Source: Bacilli bacterium
GTDB taxonomy: Bacteria; Bacillota_I; Bacilli_A; RF39; UBA660
DNA length: 64,000 nucleotides
NCBI GenBank assembly: GCA_017542465.1
Contig: JAFXXB010000012.1
Span: 1-64,000 of the forward strand
Direction: 5' to 3'
The position numbers were made by a program, and so were the translations under genes. The notes below the pieces were generated by a model, which was not told the DNA's origin, made no database searches, and saw only the letters and a list, made by a program, of their open reading frames with translations. Shown piece by piece: positions 1 to 7,650 of this stretch. Within the stretch, counting starts at the first letter, position 1. The number at the start of each line of letters is the position of its first letter.

Positions 1-2
1 AG

Positions 3-323
3 AAAACTGAATTAATAGTTTCTGGGTGTTCATTAGTATTCCAAGGTTCAGTTAAAGGAGTAGGAATTGATGCTGCTTATAATAATTTGATGGATCTTCT
101 TCATGATCAAGCTTATGCTGTAGTTAAAGACATTAATAAAGAATTAGATGTAGTATTAACTGAGGCTATAAATAACAAGAATACCGCTGAAAGCTCAGCA
201 GATACATTTGGAGCTGGTCCAGGACCTGCATATTCTCCAGCACCTCAATATACACCAACAGCACCTGCTGCTCCAGCACCAAGACCACAATATAGTGGAT
301 ATAGTTCAAATTCCAGTAGATAG
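3..323 (+). CDS. C-terminal part of an unknown protein with a Pro/Ala-rich tail (5' end outside window)
   Basis: The frame is open from the first bases of the window, so the gene starts upstream and only about 106 residues are visible. The first 60 visible residues look like a compact helical region containing KTELIVSGCSLVFQGSVKG and a helical stretch ending near NNKNTAES. After that comes a low-complexity tail rich in Pro, Ala, Tyr and Ser that ends at TAG. Such a tail suggests a flexible linker or a cytosolic tail. I do not recognise the family from the visible part. An intrinsic terminator follows directly. Confidence 0.75.
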   Translation, partial: KTELIVSGCSLVFQGSVKGVGIDAAYNNLMDLLHDQAYAVVKDINKELDVVLTEAINNKNTAESSADTFGAGPGPAYSPAPQYTPTAPAAPAPRPQYSGYSSNSSR

Positions 324-340
324 TTATTGGTTGAATATAT

Positions 341-378
341 AAAGGTAAGATAATATTATTTATCTTATCTTTTTATTT
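341..378 (+). terminator. intrinsic terminator
   Basis: The arms TAAGATAA (346-353) and TTATCTTA (360-367) form a perfect hairpin. It can be extended outward with one G.T pair and is followed by a T-rich run. It ends the unknown gene that stops at 323. Confidence 0.7.
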
Positions 379-681
379 GGTTATTTTTACAAATATAAAA
401 AAGGAAATGATATACCTGAACCAAAAGGACAAATAACTCCTGTAGTTGATAATGATTCTAAGTATGGAATTATTGAAGATACTGGTGAACAATATGGCCC
501 AGTAATGCCTGAACATATTGAACCAATAGGTGAACCATCAAGTCCTGAAGAACAAGTTTTATATACATCAGATCCACAATACTTTACTAAAGAACCAATT
601 TCTGATGTTGATTTAAATAAATAAACAATTGAAGGTAAAACAGAACCTACATATAAGGAGCAAAAACCTTTTAGTGAATAA
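355..681 (+). pseudogene. decayed small membrane-protein gene
   Basis: The plus-strand frame is open from 349. It reads as a hydrophobic stretch (YLIFLFGYFYKYKK), then an acidic, proline-rich tail, and stops with TAA at 622-624. The same frame then continues for 18 more sensible residues (TIEGKTEPTYKEQKPFSE) to a double TAA at 679-684. There is no ATG, GTG or TTG in frame before the hydrophobic part, and the first codons overlap the upstream terminator. A lost start plus one in-frame stop point to a degraded gene. The minus-strand open frame over the same bases is its shadow. A start at ATT cannot be excluded, so decay is an inference. Confidence 0.45.
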
Positions 682-684
682 TAA

Positions 685-720
685 ATAAAGATATACATAA
701 TGTATATCTTTATTATTTTT
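685..720. terminator. bidirectional intrinsic terminator
   Basis: A 13-bp perfect stem, 685-697 with 701-713 and a 3-nt loop, lies between the decayed gene (plus) and the methyltransferase gene (minus). It has T-rich tails on both strands. The methyltransferase stop codon overlaps the stem edge. Confidence 0.75.
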
Positions 721-1465
721 CTAATATATCTAATATATGTCTTCCTGCACCTAATAGTTCTTCTCTTTCACATGTTGATAGGTGATAGTTAATTAAATGT
801 TGATAAGTATCATCATCCATTTTATTTACTCTATCCTTTATATATTCTACAGGACCATCTTGATTAACTATTTTAACTCTATTTAAATTACATATATCTT
901 TTAAATAATTAATATCTTCTATTCTTACATATGAGTATAGATTATCATTATCTTTTATTATCTTATAATTATCATCTATATTATTAATATCATCATTTAT
1001 ATATCCTTCTATAAAACCATGATAAATAATTGCAAATTCATTCATACAATAAGATATAAATATATATTTCTTTGATACTCTTTTAGCTTCATTTAAAGCT
1101 TTTATTTTATCATCCATAGATAATAAATGATACATAGGACCAAATAATAAAACTATATCAAATGAATTATCATCAAACCTAGATAAATCTATAGCATTAC
1201 CTTGATAACACTTAATACCTAGTTCTTCTATATATTTAAGATTATGTTTAACTAATTCTATAGCAGTTACATCATAACCTTCGTCACTTAAGATTTTTGA
1301 GTATGCACCAGTTCCTGCTCCTACATCTAATACTTTATCTCCATCTTTAATATAATCATGTATATATTTCATTGCTGTTATGAATTCAATATTAGCATGT
1401 TTAGTTTTTAATCTTTTATCTTCATTATGTTTATTATAATATTCTATTAGTTCTTTTTCATTCAT
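713..1465 (-). CDS. class I SAM-dependent methyltransferase
   Basis: About 250 residues with a Rossmann methyltransferase core. Motif I is VLDVGAGTGAYS (about residues 45-56), an acidic strand-2 end follows (VTAIEL), then GNAIDL, then FDIVLLFGPMYHLL with motif IV. The fold is established for methyl transfer from SAM. The acceptor cannot be told from sequence; the FGPMYHLL loop is typical of small-molecule or ubiE-like methylases. The start chosen is the ATG at 1465. An in-frame GTG nine bases upstream lies in the GTGAT Shine-Dalgarno and is unlikely to be the start. The gene stands alone and converges on the terminator at 685-720. Confidence 0.8.
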   Translation of the reverse strand: MNEKELIEYYNKHNEDKRLKTKHANIEFITAMKYIHDYIKDGDKVLDVGAGTGAYSKILSDEGYDVTAIELVKHNLKYIEELGIKCYQGNAIDLSRFDDNSFDIVLLFGPMYHLLSMDDKIKALNEAKRVSKKYIFISYCMNEFAIIYHGFIEGYINDDINNIDDNYKIIKDNDNLYSYVRIEDINYLKDICNLNRVKIVNQDGPVEYIKDRVNKMDDDTYQHLINYHLSTCEREELLGAGRHILDILEK

Positions 1466-1543
1466 ATTAATCACACATATATAATAATAAAAAATATAGA
1501 TATAATCAATTAATTATAGTAAAATTATTATGTAGGTGATAAT

Positions 1544-2344
1544 ATGACAATTGCAATACCATTATTGATATTTTTAGCAGTATTCTTTGGTGTAATAGTT
1601 GGAGTAGTATTGCTATTTGTTATTATATTCTTTAGTTTAAAGAAAAAACTAAATGATACTATAGGTACATCTAATATGGCACTTATAAAAGATAGAATAT
1701 CTGAAGGTGTAAGAAAAGGTGAAATATTTGATGGTGATTTTGAAGCAGATCAAAAGAGTATTTCAGGCATGACAGAGTTACTTGAACCTAAGATTAGAAA
1801 TGACTTTGATGATTTTCAAGCATCTGAATTATTTAATTTAAATAATAAAAACTTAAAAGCTATATTTAATGCTTTAGAAGAAAGAACTATAGAACATATT
1901 GATCATGATAAATCATTTGATTTAATTAAAGCTAATATATATGAACAAATACAAGATATGATAGGTAATGATATAGAAGAAACTTATGATAATGTAAGAA
2001 TAAATAAGAACTCTATTAAATCTTATGAGAATAAAGATGGATCTGCATATATAGAAGTTAATACATCTTTATCATATTTCTATACAACTACAAATAAAAA
2101 GAAAAGAAACTATGATAAGTTTAGAAAAGAAACAAGATATACTACAAGATATATACTTGTATATGATGAAGAAAGATTTGATACAAATAAAGTATCATAT
2201 GCTGTTAATTGTCCTAACTGTGGTGCACCAGTACCAACAAAAGGTGATACAACATGTAAATTCTGTGGATCACATGTTGAGGGTGTGGATTTTAAAACTA
2301 TTAATCTTAAAGGATGGAAATTAATTAGTTATAAAGAATATTAA
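1544..2344 (+). CDS. membrane-anchored Tim44-like protein with C-terminal zinc ribbon
   Basis: 266 residues. One N-terminal membrane span (about residues 4-31) is followed by a cytoplasmic helical region and then an alpha/beta domain (about 75-215) whose pattern resembles the Tim44-like fold. A CPNCGAPVP...CKFCG zinc ribbon with four Cys lies near residues 223-245. The Tim44-like and zinc-ribbon combination is known in Firmicutes membrane proteins of unknown function. Start ATG is preceded by TAGGTGAT. The ABC exporter gene begins 21 bases downstream with no terminator between, so the two are probably co-transcribed. The role is unknown. Confidence 0.7.
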   Translation: MTIAIPLLIFLAVFFGVIVGVVLLFVIIFFSLKKKLNDTIGTSNMALIKDRISEGVRKGEIFDGDFEADQKSISGMTELLEPKIRNDFDDFQASELFNLNNKNLKAIFNALEERTIEHIDHDKSFDLIKANIYEQIQDMIGNDIEETYDNVRINKNSIKSYENKDGSAYIEVNTSLSYFYTTTNKKKRNYDKFRKETRYTTRYILVYDEERFDTNKVSYAVNCPNCGAPVPTKGDTTCKFCGSHVEGVDFKTINLKGWKLISYKEY

Positions 2345-2365
2345 TAATTATAAGGGGTTGATATA

Positions 2366-4093
2366 ATGAAGGAATTTAGGAATAATATATCAAAATCATT
2401 TAAATATTTTAAAGGCCATATATTTGGAGTATTCTTAATGGCTTTATTATTAGGATTATTGTTTGTATCTAATGTAATAATGCCTGTAGTATCTGCTAAG
2501 ATGATTGTTAACTTAACTAATGGAATGTTAACACAAGTAATTATATTAGCTATAGTATTATTTGGTATTAATCAAGTTGGTAATTTCTTTTGGTATTTAC
2601 AAACTAGAATTAGTTTTAAGATATATAGAGATGTAGTATCTAAAATGCAAAATGAATTAGGCGCTGCTATATTAGCTTTAAAGAATGTCACATTAGATAA
2701 GAATTCAACGGGAACATTTATTGAAAGATTAAATAGTGATACAGATTATATTGCATCTTCTGTAGATATGTTCTTAAATCAAGTAACTGATATCTTAATA
2801 TCTGTTGGTACTTTATTTGCAGTATATGTAGTTAACTGGAAAGCAGGGTTATTTGTAACATTATCTGCTATAACTCATATAATAATAACATATATAAGAG
2901 TAAAAATATTTAATGAAAAAGATAAAGCATTTAGAAAAGTTAAAGAGAAAACAGTTGGTTTTGTTGGAGAGTTAGTAAGAGGTACTAGAGATATAAAAAT
3001 GCTTAACTCAGAACATTCATTCTTAAGTACTCTTAAAACTAAAGTGGATTATACAAATGATGAAAGATTTAAACTTAAAGATTTTAATAGAATAATGAGA
3101 ACATTTGCATGGTTTATAAGAGATTTATTAGAAACAGGTTTAATAGTATTTATTATATGGTTAATCACTAAAGATGAATTAACTGTTACAAGTGCATTAA
3201 TAATATATAATTATCAATCTAGGGCTACTGGATTCTCAGATGCAATAGGATATTTATTAGATACTTATAAAAGCTTTAATTTATCATGTAATAGAATATT
3301 TGATATCATGGGTTCCAAAGAATTTGAGAAAGAAGAATTTGGTAATAAACATTTAGATAAAGTAGAAGGAAACTTTGAATTTAAACATGTTACATTTGGA
3401 TATAATAAAAATCAAAATGTCCTTAATGATTTATCATTTAAAGTTGATGCAAATACTACAGTCGGTTTTGTAGGTAAATCAGGTGAAGGTAAATCAACAA
3501 TATTCTCTTTATTATGTAAGATGTATGATGTTAATAAAGGAGAAATATTAATAGATGGTATTAATATAAATGAATTAGATAAAGATTCTATAAGAGGTAA
3601 TATTACAATTATTTCACAAGATCCATATATATTTAATCTTTCAATAAAAGATAATCTAAAACTAGTTAAAGAAAATTTAACAAATAAGGAAATGAGAGAA
3701 GCTTGTAAGATGGCTTGCTTAGATGATTTTATTGAATCATTACCAGATAAATATAATACTATTATAGGTGAAGGTGGAGTTAACTTATCAGGTGGACAAA
3801 GACAAAGACTTGCAATAGCAAGAGCATTTGTTCAAAAGACTGAAATAATATTATTTGATGAAGCAACATCAGCCCTTGATAATGAGACTCAAAAAGGTAT
3901 TCAACAAGCTATCAGAAACTTAAAGAAAGATTATACTATCATGATAATAGCGCATAGATTATCTACAATCAAAGACTGTGATAAAATCTTCTTTATAGCT
4001 GATGGAAAAGTTAAAGCATCAGGCACTCATGAAGAACTATTAAAGAAGTCTAAAGATTATAGAGAATTATATGAAAGTGAAATAGAAAAGTAA
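2366..4093 (+). CDS. ABC exporter, fused permease and ATPase
   Basis: 575 residues, a typical half-transporter length. A six-helix type-1 exporter membrane domain (about 15-320) precedes a complete nucleotide-binding domain. The NBD has Walker A GKSGEGKS, signature LSGGQRQR, Walker B ILFDEATSALD and the switch His in IAHRLSTI. All catalytic residues are present, so it can act as a homodimer. The substrate is not predictable (lipid, peptide or drug). It lies just behind the Tim44-like gene and ends in a bidirectional terminator that overlaps its stop codon. Confidence 0.88.
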   Translation: MKEFRNNISKSFKYFKGHIFGVFLMALLLGLLFVSNVIMPVVSAKMIVNLTNGMLTQVIILAIVLFGINQVGNFFWYLQTRISFKIYRDVVSKMQNELGAAILALKNVTLDKNSTGTFIERLNSDTDYIASSVDMFLNQVTDILISVGTLFAVYVVNWKAGLFVTLSAITHIIITYIRVKIFNEKDKAFRKVKEKTVGFVGELVRGTRDIKMLNSEHSFLSTLKTKVDYTNDERFKLKDFNRIMRTFAWFIRDLLETGLIVFIIWLITKDELTVTSALIIYNYQSRATGFSDAIGYLLDTYKSFNLSCNRIFDIMGSKEFEKEEFGNKHLDKVEGNFEFKHVTFGYNKNQNVLNDLSFKVDANTTVGFVGKSGEGKSTIFSLLCKMYDVNKGEILIDGININELDKDSIRGNITIISQDPYIFNLSIKDNLKLVKENLTNKEMREACKMACLDDFIESLPDKYNTIIGEGGVNLSGGQRQRLAIARAFVQKTEIILFDEATSALDNETQKGIQQAIRNLKKDYTIMIIAHRLSTIKDCDKIFFIADGKVKASGTHEELLKKSKDYRELYESEIEK

Positions 4094-4118
4094 GGTTATT
4101 TAACCTTACTTTTATTAT
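4087..4118. terminator. bidirectional intrinsic terminator
   Basis: A 12-bp perfect stem (4087-4098 with 4101-4112, 2-nt loop) contains the stop codons of both convergent genes and has T-rich flanks on both strands. Confidence 0.8.
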
Positions 4119-4980
4119 TAACTTTATTTAATAGTTTATTATAGAATATACTAAGTTTTCTTGATTTAATTACTTTAAAATATTCTAAAGGTGTATTCAT
4201 TATATGTTTAACAAATAATAAACACTTATTATATTCATCTTTAGTTAATTCTTTATTATTATATATTTGTCTAAACTTAGTCATGAAACATTCAGATAAG
4301 AATAATATAATATCATCATATTCATTTATTACTTTAATCATATTAGGTATTTCTTTAGTGTCTGATTCCATAAAATAGTTATCAAAGTTCATAAGGAATT
4401 TATATGCTTTATTATAACTAGAATATGATGCTAGTTCTTTATATAAAGATAATAGATCAGCATTAAAGTAGTATTCTTCCATTTTGTCTTTACCAATTAG
4501 ATAATCTAATATATTACATATATATTTAGAGCAAGGATATATTTGATTAACTTGTTCCTTTTTATGTTCTGAATAATCTAGAAAATATCTATCATCTAAT
4601 AAAGCTGTATAGCCTTCATTTAATCCAACACCTATGCAATATTCATTAGGTAATGTTTGCATGAAACCTACAAAACATCTATCTTCTGTTTTAATTCTTG
4701 ATGCACTGTGAAGTAATTCATGCATTATTGATTCTTTTAATTTTAGTTTATTGTATTTTATTTTATTTAACCAAGGGTTATATTCTCCTGATGCATATGG
4801 TAAATTCATTTCGTCTTGATATACACCTTCAACTCTAAGTGACGGAAGATTATTAAAGAATATATTTAAATTCTTATCATTTAATGTATTAACAAAATCA
4901 ATAGTATAGTTATGATATAAACTAACATCAAATCTTTTATCTTCTACTTTAGGTGCTTTCTTTATTTTAATAATATCCAT
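4096..4980 (-). CDS. putative zinc metalloprotease-like protein (HELLH motif)
   Basis: 294 residues, no signal peptide or membrane span. A HELLH motif (KESIMHELLHSASR, about residues 84-97) is followed some 30 residues later by GLNEGYTALL. That Glu sits where a third zinc ligand lies in gluzincin-type enzymes. The C-terminal half is helical and rich in Tyr, Asn and Lys. I do not recognise a named family; zinc binding and proteolysis are inferences from the motif. The gene is single, with the ATG at 4980 behind a GAAGGAATAA ribosome-binding site. Confidence 0.65.
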   Translation of the reverse strand: MDIIKIKKAPKVEDKRFDVSLYHNYTIDFVNTLNDKNLNIFFNNLPSLRVEGVYQDEMNLPYASGEYNPWLNKIKYNKLKLKESIMHELLHSASRIKTEDRCFVGFMQTLPNEYCIGVGLNEGYTALLDDRYFLDYSEHKKEQVNQIYPCSKYICNILDYLIGKDKMEEYYFNADLLSLYKELASYSSYNKAYKFLMNFDNYFMESDTKEIPNMIKVINEYDDIILFLSECFMTKFRQIYNNKELTKDEYNKCLLFVKHIMNTPLEYFKVIKSRKLSIFYNKLLNKVNNKSKVK

Positions 4981-5012
4981 ATTTATTCCTTCTTTAATTG
5001 GATATTATAACA

Positions 5013-5041
5013 CATAATAAAAACAGGTATCAAACCTGTTA
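5013..5041 (-). terminator. intrinsic terminator of the toxin-antitoxin operon
   Basis: AACAGGT (5022-5028) pairs with ACCTGTT (5034-5040). On the minus strand it is followed by a T-rich run. The stem abuts the stop codon of the toxin gene. Confidence 0.65.
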
Positions 5042-5341
5042 TTCAAATAAGTCAGAATGAGAACCTGTATCATATAATAATAGTATTAATGTATCTTTAT
5101 TAATTTTATATACTAATAACCAATTTGGCTCTATATGACATTCCCTACAATCTTTATATCTTTTATTTCTGAATAGAACATGATCACTATAACATTCATC
5201 AAGTTGATTACCACTTGCAAGGATATTAATTACATTCATTAGCTTAGATATATCCAAACCACGCTTAATAGCTTTTTTTAATCCTTTTTTGAAATCTGTT
5301 GTTGTTTCAATTTTATATTTGGTTTTAATATTAAAATCCAT
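5039..5341 (-). CDS. YafQ-type RelE-superfamily mRNA endoribonuclease toxin
   Basis: 100 residues, the usual YafQ length. The C-terminal pattern matches YafQ closely: YSDH (H54), RECHIEPNWLLVYK (H69) and TGSHSDLF (H95, F99). YafQ toxins cleave mRNA on the ribosome. The three His and the terminal Phe of the known active site are present, but the usual Asp of the EPDW motif is Asn here (N73). That may weaken or alter catalysis. The gene starts 5 bases after the antitoxin gene, whose stop precedes it, so translation is probably coupled. The family assignment is firm; activity is uncertain. Confidence 0.85.
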   Translation of the reverse strand: MDFNIKTKYKIETTTDFKKGLKKAIKRGLDISKLMNVINILASGNQLDECYSDHVLFRNKRYKDCRECHIEPNWLLVYKINKDTLILLLYDTGSHSDLFE

Positions 5342-5346
5342 ATTTA

Positions 5347-5628
5347 CTATTCCTTTGTTATGTCATCAAATAAATCTTGAACATTATCATATGATTTAGT
5401 TTTAATTTCACCAGATAATATTTTTTCACCTTCATCTAAAGCATGTTGTAATTCTTTAGATGGATTAGGTGCTTTAACTTCAAAAGGAAGTCCTCCCATT
5501 AGAACAGACATCTTTAAAAATACTGTAATAGCTGTTGTCATGTTTAAACCTAATACATCAAATAAATATGTAGCTTCTTCTTTTAGATCTTTATCAATAT
5601 TAATATTTATATTAGCTGTTTTAGCCAT
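5347..5628 (-). CDS. DinJ/RelB-type antitoxin
   Basis: 93 residues. The N-terminal MAKTANININIDKDLKEEA is a ribbon-helix-helix DNA-binding element. It is followed by the DinJ-like helix LFDVLGLNMTTAITVFLKMSV and an acidic C-terminal arm that should wrap around the toxin. Such antitoxins neutralise the toxin by binding it and repress their own operon. The gene is first in the operon and has a strong AAGGAG site. Upstream lie a consensus-like promoter and two direct repeats that are good candidates for its operator. Confidence 0.87.
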   Translation of the reverse strand: MAKTANININIDKDLKEEATYLFDVLGLNMTTAITVFLKMSVLMGGLPFEVKAPNPSKELQHALDEGEKILSGEIKTKSYDNVQDLFDDITKE

Positions 5629-5650
5629 ATATAATCATCTCCTTGATACA

Positions 5651-5692
5651 ATATTAACATAACATATATAGACTGTCAACATAACATATATA
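5651..5692 (-). promoter_or_regulatory. toxin-antitoxin promoter with two 15-bp direct repeats (putative operator)
   Basis: On the minus strand there is a perfect -35 TTGACA (plus coordinates 5674-5679), a 17-bp spacer and a -10 TAATAT (5651-5656). The 15-bp sequence AACATAACATATATA occurs twice (5656-5670 and 5678-5692), 22 bp apart, on the same DNA face. The copies overlap the spacer/-10 and the -35. This arrangement fits autorepression by the DinJ-like protein; binding is inferred. Confidence 0.7.
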
Positions 5693-5702
5693 TAATATAA
5701 AC

Positions 5703-5726
5703 AAAAAAACAAGCTTATGCTTGTTT
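5703..5726 (-). terminator. intrinsic terminator
   Basis: AAACAAGC (5707-5714) pairs with GCTTGTTT (5719-5726). On the minus strand it is followed by a run of T, and it overlaps the stop codon of the membrane-protein gene. Confidence 0.75.
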
Positions 5727-6173
5727 CTTAGTCTTTTTATTTAATAATTGTAGTTTATCATATTCTTTTTTATAACATATTATATTAATTATTATTATAG
5801 GAATAAATAATGCACATGTTGATAATATTTCTCCAATAGGCTTAGTAAAGTTTAATGATAGTATAAATAATTCTATCCATCCAAGTAAACTTATAAATTG
5901 ATATTCTATTTTTCTAAATACTAAACATGTAATTGAAAACATAACTATGATTGCAAGAAGTACAAGTATTAATGCCCAGAAAGTAGAAGAGTATATAGAT
6001 TGTAATAATGTTTCTACTCCTAATGATTGATATATTATTGATTCAGAATATGTAAGTGAATCAGAATATACAAATGATATAGTACATACTGTACTTAATA
6101 TAAACTCAGCTAATGTTAATATAATTAAATATAAACTATTCTCTTTAAAGAATCTCTTAATACTATTTCTCAT
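5715..6173 (-). CDS. small integral membrane protein, unknown
   Basis: 152 residues with four predicted membrane spans (about 13-35, 63-87, 92-112, 117-134) and a basic C-terminus ending NKKTKKQA. No catalytic motif or family is recognised. It has its own terminator and is divergent from the ADP-ribosylglycohydrolase gene. It sits next to the toxin-antitoxin pair but has separate signals, so no link is implied. Confidence 0.65.
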   Translation of the reverse strand: MRNSIKRFFKENSLYLIILTLAEFILSTVCTISFVYSDSLTYSESIIYQSLGVETLLQSIYSSTFWALILVLLAIIVMFSITCLVFRKIEYQFISLLGWIELFILSLNFTKPIGEILSTCALFIPIIIINIICYKKEYDKLQLLNKKTKKQA

Positions 6174-6204
6174 ATAATCACCATATCAATTATATCATAT
6201 TTTG

Positions 6205-6213
6205 TGTTATTAT
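6205..6213 (+). promoter_or_regulatory. extended -10 promoter element
   Basis: TGTTATTAT lies 17 nt before the ATG at 6231. It leaves a predicted leader of about 10 nt that contains AGGTGAT. Confidence 0.5.
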
Positions 6214-6230
6214 AGATATAGGTGATTAAT

Positions 6231-7007
6231 ATGTGGGGAGCAATAATTGGTGACATATCAGGATCAACTTATGAATATGAACAATTTGGTAAGGTTCATA
6301 AAGTAAAAGATCCTATTATATTAGGTAAGGATTCATTCTATACAGATGATACTATATTAACTATGGCTTTGCTTGATGCATATCTTCATAAAAAGAATTA
6401 TGAAGAAAAGTTAAAAGAGTATGCATTTAAATATGAAAAACAAAAGAATAAAGGTTTTGATACAGTATTCTCTAAAGGATATATGAGATGGTGTAGAAAC
6501 TTAAGAGATAATAAATCTACAGGTAATGGTGCAATGATGAGAATATCATCAATACCTTTTTTATCTCAAAGTAGAGAAGAGATGGAAGAAGAGGTAGTTA
6601 AAGCTACAGTTCCATCACATAATACAGAAGAAGCTGTTGAAAGTGCATTAATAATATCTGATATTATTTATTCATTAAAGAATGGTGTACCTAAAGAAGA
6701 ATTGATAGCTAAGTATAATGATTATATTAACTATCATGATTTTACATCATTCAATGCTACATGTTATAAGACATTAAATAATTGTTTATATGCATTATTT
6801 AATTCAACTGATTATGAAGATGCAATTAAAACAGTTATATCATATGGAGGAGATACAGATACAAATGCATGTATAGTTGGATCTATGGCTGAAGTATTAC
6901 ATGGTGTACCTGAACACTTAGTGGTTAAAGCAAGAAAAAAATTACCTGATTGTTTTAACATATTGTTGGATGAAGCTTATGAAAGAGATAATAAAAGAAT
7001 TAAATAA
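6231..7007 (+). CDS. ADP-ribosylglycohydrolase family protein
   Basis: 258 residues, typical length for the DraG/ADP-ribosylhydrolase family. It begins MWGAIIGDISGS. The two metal sites are clear: YTDDT (residues 37-41) and GGDTDTNA (206-213), which hold the Asp ligands of the dinuclear Mg centre. Enzymes of this family remove ADP-ribose from Arg or other groups on proteins, or act on free ADP-ribose derivatives; the substrate here is unknown. The ATG at 6231 follows AGGTGAT, and the in-frame GTG inside that motif was rejected. It overlaps the following YjbR-like gene, so the two are translationally coupled. Confidence 0.88.
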   Translation: MWGAIIGDISGSTYEYEQFGKVHKVKDPIILGKDSFYTDDTILTMALLDAYLHKKNYEEKLKEYAFKYEKQKNKGFDTVFSKGYMRWCRNLRDNKSTGNGAMMRISSIPFLSQSREEMEEEVVKATVPSHNTEEAVESALIISDIIYSLKNGVPKEELIAKYNDYINYHDFTSFNATCYKTLNNCLYALFNSTDYEDAIKTVISYGGDTDTNACIVGSMAEVLHGVPEHLVVKARKKLPDCFNILLDEAYERDNKRIK

Positions 7008-7620
7008 AAGAAGAATAATAACTGATAAGTTATTAACATATGGTTTTATTAAAGATAGTAATAAATATACATATGAACAATTAATAGATGATTTTAAACT
7101 TATAGTTGAATATGATCATACATTAAGAAGAAAACTAATAGATGTTAATACAGGTGATGAATACATCTTAATAGATACTAATAATACATTAGGCAGATAT
7201 GCATCATCTATTAAAGATAATGTTGATAATATAATAGAAGATATTATTAATAAATGCAGCGAAAAAGAATTATTTATATTTGAACAAACTAAAGATCTTA
7301 TTAATTATATTAAAAAGACCTATAAAGATATACCTGATAATCCATGGGAAGATGAAAATATGGTTATAAGACATTCAAATAATAAGAAATGGTATGGACT
7401 TATAATGACTATAGATAAATCCAAGGTAACTGATGGAACAGGTCTAATTGAAGTCTTAAATGTTAAAATAAATAATCCTGAAAGTATTATAGATAATAAA
7501 AGAATTTTTCCTGCATATCATATGACAAAGAAGAGTTGGATAACTATTATATTAGATGGTAGATTATCTAATGAAGAAGTATTCAGTCTAATAGATATTA
7601 GTTATGATTTAACAAAATAA
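6979..7620 (+). CDS. YjbR/MmcQ-family protein (CyaY-like fold) with N-terminal extension
   Basis: 213 residues. The C-terminal 110 residues carry the YjbR/MmcQ pattern: NPWEDENMVIRHSNNKKWYG, LNVKINNPESI, PAYHMTKKSWITIILDG and an ending SLIDISYDL. Proteins of this family have a double-wing, CyaY-like fold and are often called MmcQ-like DNA-binding proteins; their function is unsettled. About 100 residues of N-terminal extension are not recognised. The gene overlaps the ADP-ribosylglycohydrolase gene by 29 bases. An ATG at 6970 is also in frame, but GGATG sits better before 6979. Confidence 0.75.
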   Translation: MKEIIKELNKRRIITDKLLTYGFIKDSNKYTYEQLIDDFKLIVEYDHTLRRKLIDVNTGDEYILIDTNNTLGRYASSIKDNVDNIIEDIINKCSEKELFIFEQTKDLINYIKKTYKDIPDNPWEDENMVIRHSNNKKWYGLIMTIDKSKVTDGTGLIEVLNVKINNPESIIDNKRIFPAYHMTKKSWITIILDGRLSNEEVFSLIDISYDLTK

Positions 7621-7622
7621 AA

Positions 7623-7650
7623 ACACTACCTATTCAGTAGTGTCTTTTTT
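7623..7650. terminator. bidirectional intrinsic terminator
   Basis: ACACTAC (7623-7629) pairs with GTAGTGT (7637-7643) and is followed by C and six T on plus, with AT-rich TTTTATTTTG on minus. It lies between the convergent YjbR-like and HerA-like genes. Confidence 0.75.

Noticed and set aside
387-698. Minus-strand open frame of 103 codons
   Set aside because: It lies opposite a plus-strand frame with protein-like composition (acidic, Pro-rich tail). The minus product is Ser/Tyr/Gly-rich antisense sequence with no ribosome-binding site.
1466-1474. GTG start for the methyltransferase, and similar early GTG/TTG/ATG starts at 6222, 9525, 13028, 19794, 20994, 26972, 51365 and 54952
   Set aside because: These codons lie inside or just before the Shine-Dalgarno (AGGTGAT, GGGATGAT, GGGAGG) of the following ATG.
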